Below are positions 42,378 through 51,457 of a DNA stretch of 64,000 nucleotides, piece by piece; within the stretch, counting starts at the first letter, position 1; every line of letters begins with the position of its first letter. The position numbers were made by a program, and so were the translations under genes. The stretch comes from Prevotella veroralis DSM 19559 = JCM 6290 (lineage in GTDB: Bacteria > Bacteroidota > Bacteroidia > Bacteroidales > Bacteroidaceae): NCBI RefSeq assembly GCF_000377625.1, contig NZ_KB898325.1, positions 124,001 through 188,000 on the forward strand. Reading direction: 5' to 3'. The notes under the pieces are model-generated. The model saw only the letters and a list, made by a program, of their open reading frames with translations. It made no database searches and was not told where the DNA came from.

Positions 42378-43598
42378 ATGTTAGAAGGAAAGAAAATAGT
42401 TTTAGGCATAACAGGTTCTATAGCCGCATATAAGAGTTGTCTGCTTATACGTGAGCTAATAAAGAAAGGAGCCGAGGTACAGGTCGTCATTACTCCTGCA
42501 GGAAGGGAGTTTATAACGCCTATAACCCTCTCCGCACTTACGCATAAACCCGTCATTAGTGAGTTCTTTTCTCAGAAGGATGGTACTTGGAACTCTCATG
42601 TGGATTTAGGATTATGGGCTGATGCAATGGTAATAGCTCCATGTACAGCTGCATCATTAGGCAAGATGACAAATGGTGTTGCTGATAATATGCTTATAAC
42701 GACTTATCTTTCAATGAAGGCACCAGTATTCATAGCCCCTGCAATGGATTTGGATATGTATAAACATCCTTCAACGCAGAAGAATCTTGATACATTACGT
42801 GGCTATGGTAATCATATTATTGAGCCTGCTAATGGCTTTCTTGCGAGTGGATTAGAAGGGAAAGGTAGGATGGAGGAGCCAGAGAATATAGTGAAGTCTT
42901 TAGAACTATACTTCTCTGAAGGTCTTACTTCTACGAATAAATATACTGTAAGGAAGGATTTACAAGGTAAGACAATCCTTATTACGGCTGGTCCAACTTA
43001 TGAGAGACTTGATCCAGTTCGCTTCATAGGCAATTATTCTTCGGGTAAGATGGGATTTGCTTTAGCTGAAGATTGTCTTCAGCGTGGTGCAAAGGTTATC
43101 CTTATAGCTGGTCCAGTAAGTTTGACCTGTTCTGCTGCTATAGAGCGAATAGATGTTGAAAGCTGTAATGAAATGTATGAAGCTACGGTTAGGGAGTATC
43201 CTAAATGTGATGCAGCTATCTTGTGTGCCGCAGTTGCCGATTTCCGTCCACAGCAAATAGCAAATCATAAGATTAAACGGGAAGGGGATAATTTAACGCT
43301 CACATTGATACCGACACAAGATATTGCTGCTACTATTGGTAAGATGAAAAGCGAGAAGCAGCGCCTTGTGGTATTTGCCTTAGAAACAAATGAAGAAGAG
43401 CATAATGCACGCAAGAAGTTAGAGAGGAAGAAGGCTGATTTTATTGTGTTGAACTCAACAAGGAATCCTGGTACAACATTTCAATCGGATGATAATCAAA
43501 TCACAATAATTAGTAAAGATAGAAAGAAGGTTTATGACAAGAAACCAAAGGCAGAAGTGGCTCGTGATATTATTAACGAGCTTGTTAGTTTGCTTTAG
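42378..43598 (+). CDS. coaBC: Bifunctional CoA biosynthesis protein CoaBC
   Basis: CoaBC joins 4'-phosphopantothenate to cysteine (CoaB) and decarboxylates the product (CoaC, FMN-dependent). A GTG at 42354 extends the frame into the previous gene, but ATG 42378 gives a normal 406-aa protein starting MLEGKKIVLGITGSIAAYK. CoaC covers about 1-175, with the catalytic His in NSHVDLG and PAMDLDMY in place of the more usual PxMNxxMW. CoaB follows with ITAGPTYERLDPVRFIGNYSSG. The last 65 nt also encode the signal peptide of porD in another frame. Confidence 0.95.
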   Translation: MLEGKKIVLGITGSIAAYKSCLLIRELIKKGAEVQVVITPAGREFITPITLSALTHKPVISEFFSQKDGTWNSHVDLGLWADAMVIAPCTAASLGKMTNGVADNMLITTYLSMKAPVFIAPAMDLDMYKHPSTQKNLDTLRGYGNHIIEPANGFLASGLEGKGRMEEPENIVKSLELYFSEGLTSTNKYTVRKDLQGKTILITAGPTYERLDPVRFIGNYSSGKMGFALAEDCLQRGAKVILIAGPVSLTCSAAIERIDVESCNEMYEATVREYPKCDAAILCAAVADFRPQQIANHKIKREGDNLTLTLIPTQDIAATIGKMKSEKQRLVVFALETNEEEHNARKKLERKKADFIVLNSTRNPGTTFQSDDNQITIISKDRKKVYDKKPKAEVARDIINELVSLL

Positions 43599-44460
43599 CA
43601 AGGATATTACTGCACAGGAACTACAAGCGAAAGTAACCATCAATCATAATCAAATTGAGGGCACAGATGCGTCTGTCTTCGAGAATCTTCAACAGACACT
43701 GGAACAGTTTATCAATACGAGGCAATGGACTCATTATCAGTTTCAAAAGAATGAGCGTATTGCTTGTAACTTCAATATTACAATAAGCAAATATGATGTA
43801 AGCAGTAATATGTTTACTTGTACAGCATTGATACAAGCCAATCGTCCTGTTTATAATTCCGCCTATACTTCTACACTTTATAATAATCAAGATGGTGATT
43901 TCAATTTTACCTTTGCTCAATATGAACAGCTAGACTTTAATGAGGAGAATATAGATAACCAACTAACAGCTTTAATTGCTTATTATGCTTATCTCATTAT
44001 AGGATTAGATCTTGATTCTTTCTCACCGATGGGCGGAGAAGATGTATTACTTCGTTGTATGAATTTAACGAATAATGCACAGAATCTGAGCTTCACTGGT
44101 TGGAAGGCCTTTGATAGTTCTCGTAACCGGTTTGCTTTCATCAATGATTATTTAGATGGGGCTATGAAGCCTTTTCGTCAACTACAATATGATTACTATA
44201 GGACAGGATTAGACGAAATGGCAAATAATGCTGAACGTGGTAGAACGAATATTACGACTGCATTAGAGAACGAATTGAAGAAAGCACATGAGAACCGTCC
44301 GATAAGTCTTCTTCCTCAAATATGGACAGACTATAAGAAGGACGAGTTAGCTAATATATATAAAGGTAAAGGTACACAGAAAGAGAAGGAACAAGTTTAT
44401 GATATTCTCTTCGGAATTAATGCCAGTCAGAATATAACGTGGGATAAGATAAAGCAATAA
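43534..44460 (+). CDS. porD: Type IX secretion protein PorD (DUF4835)
   Basis: PorD is an accessory factor of the type IX secretion system, which exports proteins across the outer membrane in Bacteroidetes; family DUF4835. The 308-aa sequence has a signal peptide (MTRNQRQKWLVILLTSLLVC, cleavage near TAQ|EL), then the typical LQAKVTINHNQIEGTD start of the mature protein and FAYQ/GLDLDSFSPMGGED. The ATG at 43534 lies inside coaBC, and no later start would keep the signal peptide, so a 65-nt overlap is real. Known porD genes lie next to coaBC and recN in Bacteroidetes, which supports the call. Confidence 0.9.
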   Translation: MTRNQRQKWLVILLTSLLVCFSKDITAQELQAKVTINHNQIEGTDASVFENLQQTLEQFINTRQWTHYQFQKNERIACNFNITISKYDVSSNMFTCTALIQANRPVYNSAYTSTLYNNQDGDFNFTFAQYEQLDFNEENIDNQLTALIAYYAYLIIGLDLDSFSPMGGEDVLLRCMNLTNNAQNLSFTGWKAFDSSRNRFAFINDYLDGAMKPFRQLQYDYYRTGLDEMANNAERGRTNITTALENELKKAHENRPISLLPQIWTDYKKDELANIYKGKGTQKEKEQVYDILFGINASQNITWDKIKQ

Positions 44461-44524
44461 GTTTATCTCTTTCAATATCTGAACTTAACAATTATCTAAA
44501 GTATTAAATATAACTAGCAAGTAT

Positions 44525-46192
44525 ATGCTGAAACATCTATATATAAAGAACTTCACTTTAATAGATCAGTTAGATATAGCCTTTCACTCTGGTTTCTCAG
44601 TTATAACAGGTGAGACTGGAGCAGGAAAGAGTATTATCCTTGGTGCTATAGGTTTATTGCTGGGCAATAGGGCAGATAGTAAACAGATTAAGCAGGGTGA
44701 GAAGAAATGTACAATAGAAGCACATTTTGACTTATCTCATTATGGTTTTGAATCTTTCTTTGAAGACAATGATATTGATTTTGAGCCAGAAGATACTATT
44801 ATACGTCGTGAACTAACTGCTAGTGGCAAATCACGTGCTTTTATTAATGATACTCCCGTCTCCTTACAAATGATGCGCATACTTGGGGAGCAGTTAATAG
44901 ATATCCATTCTCAACACCAGAACTTACTTTTACAAAAGGATGATTTTCAATTGAATGTTGTTGATATTATAGCACAGGATAGTACAGCTCTCTCTGCTTA
45001 TCATTCTTCTTATCAACATTATAAGGAGTCTCTACAGCGTTTGTCTGACCTAAAAGAGCAGATCGCAAAAGCACAGGAGAATGAAGAATTTATGCGTTTT
45101 CAGTTTAATGAACTAGAGAGTGCTGGACTTGTAGAAGGTAGACAGCAGGAACTAGAACAGGAGAGTGAGACTCTCTCTCATTCGGAAGATATTAAGACTG
45201 CTTATTATGAAGCCGACCACTTATTAAATGATGACGATAATGGAATCATTTATAAGTTAGGCGAAAGTCTAGATAGTCTTAGTGATATAGAGAATGTCTA
45301 TTCAAAAGCAAAGGATGTGGTACAACGTCTATCGTCTGTTCATATAGAGTTAAAAGATATTGCAAGTGAAGTTGGTAGTGAGGTTGAGAATATAGAATTT
45401 GATCCTTCTCGTCTGGATAGTATCAACCAGCAGCTTGATCAGTTAAACACACTTGAGCAGAAATATCATGTTTCCACAGAAGAGGAGTTGATAGAGATTC
45501 GTGATAACATTGCAGAGCAATTACAGAGTATTGATAATAGCGATGAAGAACTTGAATCCTTGACAAAGAAAGTAGATGAAGAACTCAAGCTATGCACGGA
45601 GAAGGCAGCTAAGTTAACAGAATTGCGCCTTAAAGCTGGTAAGATTGTAGAGAAAGAGATGAGTCAACGATTGATACCTCTTGGTATTCCAAATGTCCGT
45701 TTCAAAGTTGATATAACCTCAAAGCCTTTGTCGTTGGATGGTGCTGATAAAGTGCAATTCCTGTTTTCTGCCAACACAAGTACTGCTATGGAACCTGTTG
45801 CACAAGTTGCCTCTGGTGGTGAGATCGCTCGTGTTATGTTATCTTTGAAAGCAATGATTAGTGGAGCTGTAAAACTCCCAACGATTATCTTTGATGAAAT
45901 TGATACTGGTGTGAGTGGTAAGATTGCTCAAAAGATGGCACTTATTATGCAAGAGATGGGTAATAATAATCGTCAGGTTATCTCGATTACGCATTTACCA
46001 CAGATCGCCGCATTAGGTAGCTCACATTATAAGGTTGAGAAGGAAGAGACGGCAGAAGGGACGCGCAGTCACATGAGAGAATTAAATCAAGAGAAACGTG
46101 TCAGTGAGATAGCACAAATGCTCTCGGGTGCAGATATCTCTGATGCTGCTCTTCAGAATGCCCGTGAATTATTGAATCTTAGTCAGAAGTAA
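44525..46192 (+). CDS. recN: DNA repair protein RecN
   Basis: RecN is an SMC-like ATPase that gathers DNA ends during double-strand break repair. The 555-aa protein starts MLKHLYIKNFTLIDQLDI and has Walker A GETGAGKS near residue 30, a long coiled coil (about 150-380), the signature ASGGEIARVMLSLK, and Walker B TIIFDEIDTGVSG near 457. Length and motifs are normal. It sits 64 nt after porD. Confidence 0.96.
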   Translation: MLKHLYIKNFTLIDQLDIAFHSGFSVITGETGAGKSIILGAIGLLLGNRADSKQIKQGEKKCTIEAHFDLSHYGFESFFEDNDIDFEPEDTIIRRELTASGKSRAFINDTPVSLQMMRILGEQLIDIHSQHQNLLLQKDDFQLNVVDIIAQDSTALSAYHSSYQHYKESLQRLSDLKEQIAKAQENEEFMRFQFNELESAGLVEGRQQELEQESETLSHSEDIKTAYYEADHLLNDDDNGIIYKLGESLDSLSDIENVYSKAKDVVQRLSSVHIELKDIASEVGSEVENIEFDPSRLDSINQQLDQLNTLEQKYHVSTEEELIEIRDNIAEQLQSIDNSDEELESLTKKVDEELKLCTEKAAKLTELRLKAGKIVEKEMSQRLIPLGIPNVRFKVDITSKPLSLDGADKVQFLFSANTSTAMEPVAQVASGGEIARVMLSLKAMISGAVKLPTIIFDEIDTGVSGKIAQKMALIMQEMGNNNRQVISITHLPQIAALGSSHYKVEKEETAEGTRSHMRELNQEKRVSEIAQMLSGADISDAALQNARELLNLSQK

Positions 46193-46220
46193 ATATATAG
46201 TCCTTAATTAAACATACACA

Positions 46221-47903
46221 ATGAAAGAAAGAATGAACATGAAAACGAGGAATTTCATACTATCTCTTATCTTATTGTTGGGAGTTTCTCTCAATGTCTT
46301 GGCACAATCTTCAGCTGTGAAGAAAGTGGCTGATGCCGCTTTTACATTAACAACTTTCAAGTCCGATGGAAGTATCTTGGCGACCTCTAATGGCGTTTGC
46401 ATTAGTACAGATGGTGTTGCAGTGAGTCCCTGGAAACCTTTTATTGGGGCTGATAAAGCTGTAATCATTGATGCTAAAGGACAGAAACATGATGTCACTT
46501 GTTTACTTGGTGCTAATGAGATCTATGATATTGTGAAGTTCTCCGTTAGTGGGAAAGTGAATGCAGCTACTCTTACCAATACTGTTTCTACTGGTGAAGA
46601 CGCTTGGATAGTGCCAATGGCAAAGAGTGGAACTCCAGAAAAGGCTAACGTGTCAAGTGTTGAGAAGTTCATAGATAAGTATAATTATACAATCCTTTCA
46701 TCTTCTGCAACAGATAAGTTGAATGGTGCCCCTGTTGTAAATACAAAAGGGCAGGTCATTGGACTCTTCAATGCTTCCGGCTCAAATAAGAGTGCAGTAG
46801 ATGTTAACTATGCAAAGGACTTCACGTTGACGGGACTATCTCAAAATGATGCCACAATGAATCAGAGTAATCTTCGAATCGGTTTACCAAGTAAATTAGA
46901 GGATGCTCTTGTTGCATTGATGTTATCTTCTGAAAAGTCGGCAAGTATTCATGAAGCAACCATCAACGATTTCATATCAAGATTCCCACAAGTTGCAGAT
47001 GGTTATAACGCTCAAGCAAACGTTTTAATTGGAAAATCAAACTTCACGGAGGCTGATAAGGTCTTGCAAACAGCTATTGCGAGGGTAAGTATGAAAGATG
47101 AAGCTCTTTACAATTATGCAAGAGTAATCTATTATAATACTGTAAATCCAGCAAATAAAGACAGATTGCAGGGGCTTAATTGGACACTTGATAAGGCTTT
47201 GGACGAGGTGAAGAAGGCTTATGCAATCAAACCCCTTAATGCTTATCGTCATCTCCAAGCTCAGATTATCTATGCAAAAGGTGACTATGCAAATGCCTAT
47301 AATGAGTTTGACGCACTGACGAAGACAGATTTTAATAATCCAGAACTCTATCTTGAAATGGCACAGAGCCGTCAACATCTTGGTGCCTCTGATAAAGAAC
47401 TCCTTGACTTGCTCAATAAGAGTATAGAACTTTGCGATACGCCTTATGTTGCAACCTCTGCACCATATTTCTATATGCGTGGTCAGCAACTTGAAAAGAT
47501 GGGAGAATATCGTAAGGCAATGCAAGATTATTACACTTATGAATACTTCAATCAAGGACGCCTTTCAGCCGACTTTTATTATATGCGTGAACAATGTGAG
47601 GTAAAGGGACGTTTATGGCAACAAGCCTTACAAGACATTCTGATAGCTTCTCGATTAGATCCTAAAGAAGCATTATATCCCACAGAGGCGGGAAGTCTAT
47701 TGCTACGACTAAACAAAGTAGATGCAGCTATCAGTGCAGCTCAACAAGCCATACAACTCGATCCATCGCAAGCTGATGCATACTTGATTCTTGGCATAGC
47801 CCAATGTGAGAATAAGCAGAAAGAAGAGGGACTCAAGAATATACAGAAAGCAAAAGAATTAGGCAACACACAGGCTGATTCTTTCTTGAAGAAATATCAA
47901 TAA
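46221..47903 (+). CDS. Exported HtrA-like pseudoprotease with TPR domain
   Basis: A signal peptide (hydrophobic ILSLILLLGVSLNVLAQ; the start may be any of three closely spaced ATGs) leads a 560-aa protein. Residues 25-225 resemble a trypsin/HtrA fold: the SNGVCISTDGVAVS strand where HtrA has GSG...TNNHV, then YDIVKF for the catalytic-Asp strand and LNGAPVVNTKGQVIGLF for the GNSGGP loop. The catalytic His and Ser appear to be replaced (Trp/Lys region and Ala), so it is probably inactive. TPR repeats follow from about 270 (repeated A-Y and L-P spacing). It may act as a periplasmic scaffold for protein assembly. The ligand is unknown. Confidence 0.78.
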   Translation: MKERMNMKTRNFILSLILLLGVSLNVLAQSSAVKKVADAAFTLTTFKSDGSILATSNGVCISTDGVAVSPWKPFIGADKAVIIDAKGQKHDVTCLLGANEIYDIVKFSVSGKVNAATLTNTVSTGEDAWIVPMAKSGTPEKANVSSVEKFIDKYNYTILSSSATDKLNGAPVVNTKGQVIGLFNASGSNKSAVDVNYAKDFTLTGLSQNDATMNQSNLRIGLPSKLEDALVALMLSSEKSASIHEATINDFISRFPQVADGYNAQANVLIGKSNFTEADKVLQTAIARVSMKDEALYNYARVIYYNTVNPANKDRLQGLNWTLDKALDEVKKAYAIKPLNAYRHLQAQIIYAKGDYANAYNEFDALTKTDFNNPELYLEMAQSRQHLGASDKELLDLLNKSIELCDTPYVATSAPYFYMRGQQLEKMGEYRKAMQDYYTYEYFNQGRLSADFYYMREQCEVKGRLWQQALQDILIASRLDPKEALYPTEAGSLLLRLNKVDAAISAAQQAIQLDPSQADAYLILGIAQCENKQKEEGLKNIQKAKELGNTQADSFLKKYQ

Positions 47904-47916
47904 ATATATTTGATAA

Positions 47917-47948
47917 TTTGGCTGTACGAAATTAAATCAGTACCTTTG
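47917..47948 (+). promoter_or_regulatory. Promoter of tRNA-Arg
   Basis: TTTG (47917-47920) and TACCTTTG (47941-47948) are 20 bp apart; the start falls a few bases before the tRNA. Confidence 0.7.
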
Positions 47949-47959
47949 CACCCACTGAT

Positions 47960-48034
47960 GGTTCCGTAGCTCAGTTGGATTAGAGCAACAGCCTTCTAAG
48001 CTGTGGGTCTTGGGTTCGAACCCCAACGGAATCA
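47960..48034 (+). tRNA. tRNA-Arg (anticodon TCT)
   Basis: A 75-nt cloverleaf. Acceptor GGTTCCG pairs with CGGAATC (one G-T). The anticodon loop CTTCTAA gives TCT, read as arginine (AGA). The T-arm has TTCGAAC between TTGGG and CCCAA. The gene-encoded CCA is absent and the discriminator base is A. Confidence 0.95.
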
Positions 48035-48044
48035 CTTCTTGATA

Positions 48045-48082
48045 AAGTGTCTAAAACGTTATGTTTTAGGCACTTTTGTTTT
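48045..48082 (+). terminator. Terminator after tRNA-Arg
   Basis: AAGTGTCTAAAAC (48045-48057) pairs with GTTTTAGGCACTT (48063-48075; one G-T pair), followed by TTGTTTT. Confidence 0.9.
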
Positions 48083-48129
48083 GAGATATAGTACACATGG
48101 TTGGGTACTATGGGAGTAGATGAAGACTG

Positions 48130-48441
48130 CTTAAATCTAAGTGCGATAGATGTTTAAGTTAAAGAACGATTGACCTCTAACTTGAAGTGCGAAGGTATTT
48201 TAAGTTAGAGTACGGTGTTATACACGTTTGTATAATTGGTTATACACGTTTGTATAATTGGTTATACACGTTTGTATAATTGGTTATACACGTTTGTATA
48301 ATTAGTTATACACGCCTGTATAATAGACTATACAAGCGAGTATAATGTAGTTCATTAAGTATAAGTCCAAAAGATGTTTAAGTTAAAGAACGATAGATGT
48401 CTAAGTTAAAGTACAATTGATGTTTAAGTTAAAGTACAATT
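48130..48441. repeat. Composite dyad array: 23-bp flanks around a six-unit 22-bp core
   Basis: The core holds six 18-bp dyads starting at 48218, 48240, 48262, 48284, 48306 and 48328, exactly 22 bp apart. Units 1-4 are TTATACACGTTTGTATAA; unit 5 has centre CGCC; unit 6 is CTATACAAGCGAGTATAA. On the left, four units with TTTAAGTT-like centres (about 48130, 48153, 48176, 48199) repeat every 23 bp. On the right, three more (gATGTTTAAGTTAAAG type, at 48373, 48396 and 48419) repeat every 23 bp. The 48083-48535 spacer holds little else. Confidence 0.93.
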
Positions 48442-48535
48442 GCCAATGAATAGAGCATATATTACCAGGTATAGAAATTTGAAGTTAACCTAAGACGAAC
48501 TTATCTTAAAATATTATTCTTTTTAGTTCTAAGCG

Positions 48536-48566
48536 TTTGTTGTATAATTATTTTTTTGTACCTTTA
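48536..48566 (+). promoter_or_regulatory. Candidate gyrA promoter
   Basis: TTTG (48536-48539) and TACCTTTA (48559-48566) are 19 bp apart; the last -7 base departs from consensus. The leader to ATG 48690 is about 115 nt. Confidence 0.5.
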
Positions 48567-48689
48567 CGCCTCGAAAATACATGCAAAACGGCTTAGAAAG
48601 GAAATAAAGACTATTATAGACAATTCTAGTCCCAAAGACATAAGCTCGTAAAAGCTGCTATCAAGGAATTAATAACAATAATAATATAA

Positions 48690-51278
48690 ATGGACGAAAA
48701 TCAGACAATTGATCAGGACAGAATTATGAAGATCAACATCGAGGAGGAGATGAAAAGCTCCTACATCGACTACTCAATGTCGGTGATTGTGGCACGTGCC
48801 CTCCCTGATGTTCGTGACGGTTTTAAGCCTGTTCACCGCCGTATTCTCTTCGGTATGCGCGGTATTGGTAACTTTAGCAACCAGCCTTACAAGAAGTGCG
48901 CCCGCGTTGTTGGTGAGGTACTTGGTAAGTATCACCCACATGGTGACTCTTCTGTCTATGGTGCGCTTGTTCGTATGGGACAGGAATGGAATATGCGCTA
49001 CAAGTTGGTTGACGGACAGGGTAACTTTGGTTCTGTCGATGGTGACTCTGCTGCTGCGATGCGTTATACTGAGTGCCGCCTCTCAAAGATGGGTGAGCAC
49101 GTTATGGACGATATCGAGAAAGATACGGTTGATATGGTCAACAACTTCGACGATACGTTGCGCGAGCCAGCTGTGATGCCTACAAAGATTCCTAACCTGC
49201 TTGTAAATGGTGGTAATGGTATCGCTGTGGGTATGGCAACGAATATTCCTACGCATAACCTTGGAGAAGTTATTGATGGTTGCTGTGCTTATATTGACAA
49301 TCCAGAGATTTCTACCGATGGCTTGATGGAGTTTATCCCTGCTCCAGATTTCCCAACAGGTGCTTATATCTATGGTCTTCAAGGCGTTAAAGATGCCTAT
49401 GAGACTGGTCGTGGTCGCGTCGTAATGCGTGCCAAGGCTGAGATTGAGAGCGATGAAAGTCATGATAAGATTGTTGTTACAGAGATTCCTTACGGAGTGA
49501 ATAAGCAGCAGCTTATCGAATATATCGCTGACCTCGTGAAGGAAGGCAAGCTTGAGGGTATCTCTAACGTTAATGACGAAACGGGTCGTCAAGGTATGCG
49601 TATTGTTGTTGATGTGAAGCGTGATGCCAATGCAAACGTCATTCTGAATAAGCTTTTCAAGATGACAGCATTGCAGAGTTCTTTCTCTGTAAACTGTATC
49701 GCATTGGTAGCGGGTCGTCCACGTCTGTTGAGCCTTCGCGAGTGCATTAAGTACTTTGTTGAACATCGTCACGATGTCACTATCCGCCGTGCTCAGTTTG
49801 ACCTTAAGAAGGCACAAGAACGCGCACATATCTTAGAAGCACTGATTAAGGCTTGTGATAATATTGATGAGGTGGTACGTATTATTCGTGCCAGCAAGAC
49901 ACCTTCTGAGGCTCAGAAGAACCTTGAGAAGCGTTTTGACTTTGATGAGCTTCAGTCAAAGGCTATCGTTGATATGCGTCTGTCACAGCTTACAGGTCTG
50001 CGTCTTGACCAGTTGCATCAGGAGTTTGAGGAACTTATGCAAACCATCAAGGACTTGCAGGAGATTCTTAATAACCCTGAGCGTTGTAAGGAAGTGATGA
50101 AGGAAGAGTTGCAGGAGGTTAAGGAGAAGTATGGCGATGACCGTCGTACAGAGATTATCCCTGATGAGCATGAGTTTAATGCTGAGGACTTCTATCCTAA
50201 TGACCCTGTTGTTATTACTATTAGCCACCTTGGTTATATTAAGCGTACTCCGCTTGCAGACTTTAAGGAGCAGGCTCGTGGTGGAGTAGGTTCTAAGGGT
50301 GCCCGCACACGTGAGAAGGACTTCACCGAATATATCTATCCAGCAACAATGCACCAGACAATGCTGTTCTTTACTCGTAAGGGACGCTGCTACTGGATGA
50401 AGTGTTATGACATCCCAGAGGGAGACAAGAACTCAAAGGGACGTGCTATTCAGAATATGCTCTCACTTGAGCCAGGCGATTCTGTTAATGCATTCTTGCG
50501 TATTCAGGGCTTGGATGATGATGAGTTCCTCGATTCTCACTACGTAGTATTTGCGACAAAGCAGGGTATCGTTAAGAAGACTTCTCTCCGAGCTTATTCA
50601 CGTCCTCGTACCAATGGTGTGATAGCTATCAATATCAATGAGGGTGATGAGGTGGTAGATGTTCGCTTGACAAATGGTCATAACGAACTTATCATTGCTG
50701 ACCGCAATGGTCGTGCTTGCCGCTTCGATGAATCAAATATCCGTACAATGGGCCGTGTGTCTACCGGTGTTCGTGGTATGCGTCTGGACGAAGATGGACA
50801 GGACGAGGTTGTTGGTATGATTGTTGTTAATGACCCTGTTAAAGAGACGGTTATGGTAGTCTCTGAAGAGGGTTACGGAAAGCGCTCACAGGTTGAGGAC
50901 TATCGATTGACCAATCGTGGCGGTAAGGGTGTTAAGACGCTGAATATTACGGAGAAGACCGGTAAACTTGTTGCTATCAAGAACGTTACCGATGATAACG
51001 ACTTGATGATTATCAACAAGAGCGGTATTGTTATTCGTATGTCGGTCGCTGAATGCCGTGTAATGGGTCGTGCAACGCAAGGTGTACGTCTGATAAACCT
51101 TGCCAAGAAAAATGATGTTATCGCATCTGTATGCAAGGTGATGAGTTCAGAGATAGAGTCACAGGTTGAGGATGATAGTCGTGAACAATGGGCTAAAACC
51201 AGTGAAGAAATCAAGAGTGACATAAACTCATCATCAGAAGTTGGTGAGCCAGATGTACCCCCAGTCGATTTCGATTAA
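48690..51278 (+). CDS. gyrA: DNA gyrase subunit A
   Basis: GyrA cleaves and rejoins DNA to introduce negative supercoils with GyrB. The 862-aa protein has the catalytic Tyr in AAAMRYTECRLSK, the quinolone region HPHGDSSVYGALVRM (Ser at the resistance position, Gly where E. coli has Asp87), and six beta-propeller repeats in the C-terminal third. A GyrA box appears as QARGGVGSKG, which marks gyrase rather than topoisomerase IV. The C-terminal tail is acidic with an EVGEPDVPPVDFD ending. It has a long AT-rich leader behind the dyad array. Confidence 0.96.
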   Translation: MDENQTIDQDRIMKINIEEEMKSSYIDYSMSVIVARALPDVRDGFKPVHRRILFGMRGIGNFSNQPYKKCARVVGEVLGKYHPHGDSSVYGALVRMGQEWNMRYKLVDGQGNFGSVDGDSAAAMRYTECRLSKMGEHVMDDIEKDTVDMVNNFDDTLREPAVMPTKIPNLLVNGGNGIAVGMATNIPTHNLGEVIDGCCAYIDNPEISTDGLMEFIPAPDFPTGAYIYGLQGVKDAYETGRGRVVMRAKAEIESDESHDKIVVTEIPYGVNKQQLIEYIADLVKEGKLEGISNVNDETGRQGMRIVVDVKRDANANVILNKLFKMTALQSSFSVNCIALVAGRPRLLSLRECIKYFVEHRHDVTIRRAQFDLKKAQERAHILEALIKACDNIDEVVRIIRASKTPSEAQKNLEKRFDFDELQSKAIVDMRLSQLTGLRLDQLHQEFEELMQTIKDLQEILNNPERCKEVMKEELQEVKEKYGDDRRTEIIPDEHEFNAEDFYPNDPVVITISHLGYIKRTPLADFKEQARGGVGSKGARTREKDFTEYIYPATMHQTMLFFTRKGRCYWMKCYDIPEGDKNSKGRAIQNMLSLEPGDSVNAFLRIQGLDDDEFLDSHYVVFATKQGIVKKTSLRAYSRPRTNGVIAININEGDEVVDVRLTNGHNELIIADRNGRACRFDESNIRTMGRVSTGVRGMRLDEDGQDEVVGMIVVNDPVKETVMVVSEEGYGKRSQVEDYRLTNRGGKGVKTLNITEKTGKLVAIKNVTDDNDLMIINKSGIVIRMSVAECRVMGRATQGVRLINLAKKNDVIASVCKVMSSEIESQVEDDSREQWAKTSEEIKSDINSSSEVGEPDVPPVDFD

Positions 51279-51323
51279 TCCATTGGCACATTGTATCATC
51301 TAAAAAAGTATATAGACTCTTAT

Positions 51324-51403
51324 ATTCCACATTCAGAGGAGTCGTTCTTCATGAAGAATCTAACAAATATCTGTCATGATAAATGATTGTCTCTGAATGG
51401 AAT
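51324..51403. other. Imperfect long hairpin after gyrA
   Basis: ATTCCACATTCAGAG (51324-51338) pairs with CTCTGAATGGAAT (51391-51403; one bulge), enclosing a CTTCATGAAG palindrome. There is no T-run, so it may protect the gyrA 3' end rather than terminate it. Confidence 0.55.
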
Positions 51404-51457
51404 AAATAGGAATTAAATGTAAAATAAGATTATAAACCTTTTAAAATTATAACCAAT

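Noticed and set aside
47037-47555. 172-aa minus-strand frame inside the pseudoprotease-TPR gene
   Set aside because: Antisense shadow of a strong coding frame; composition Ile/Cys-rich and implausible.
48218-48345. CRISPR array
   Set aside because: The units are dyads separated by only 4 nt; there are no unique spacers and no cas genes in the window.
47960-48440. tRNA-linked integration site
   Set aside because: No integrase, no copy of the tRNA 3' end downstream, and the following DNA is the dyad array and gyrA.
49083-49829. 248-aa minus-strand frame inside gyrA
   Set aside because: It is a shadow of gyrA codon structure with no start context, domain or neighbour support.
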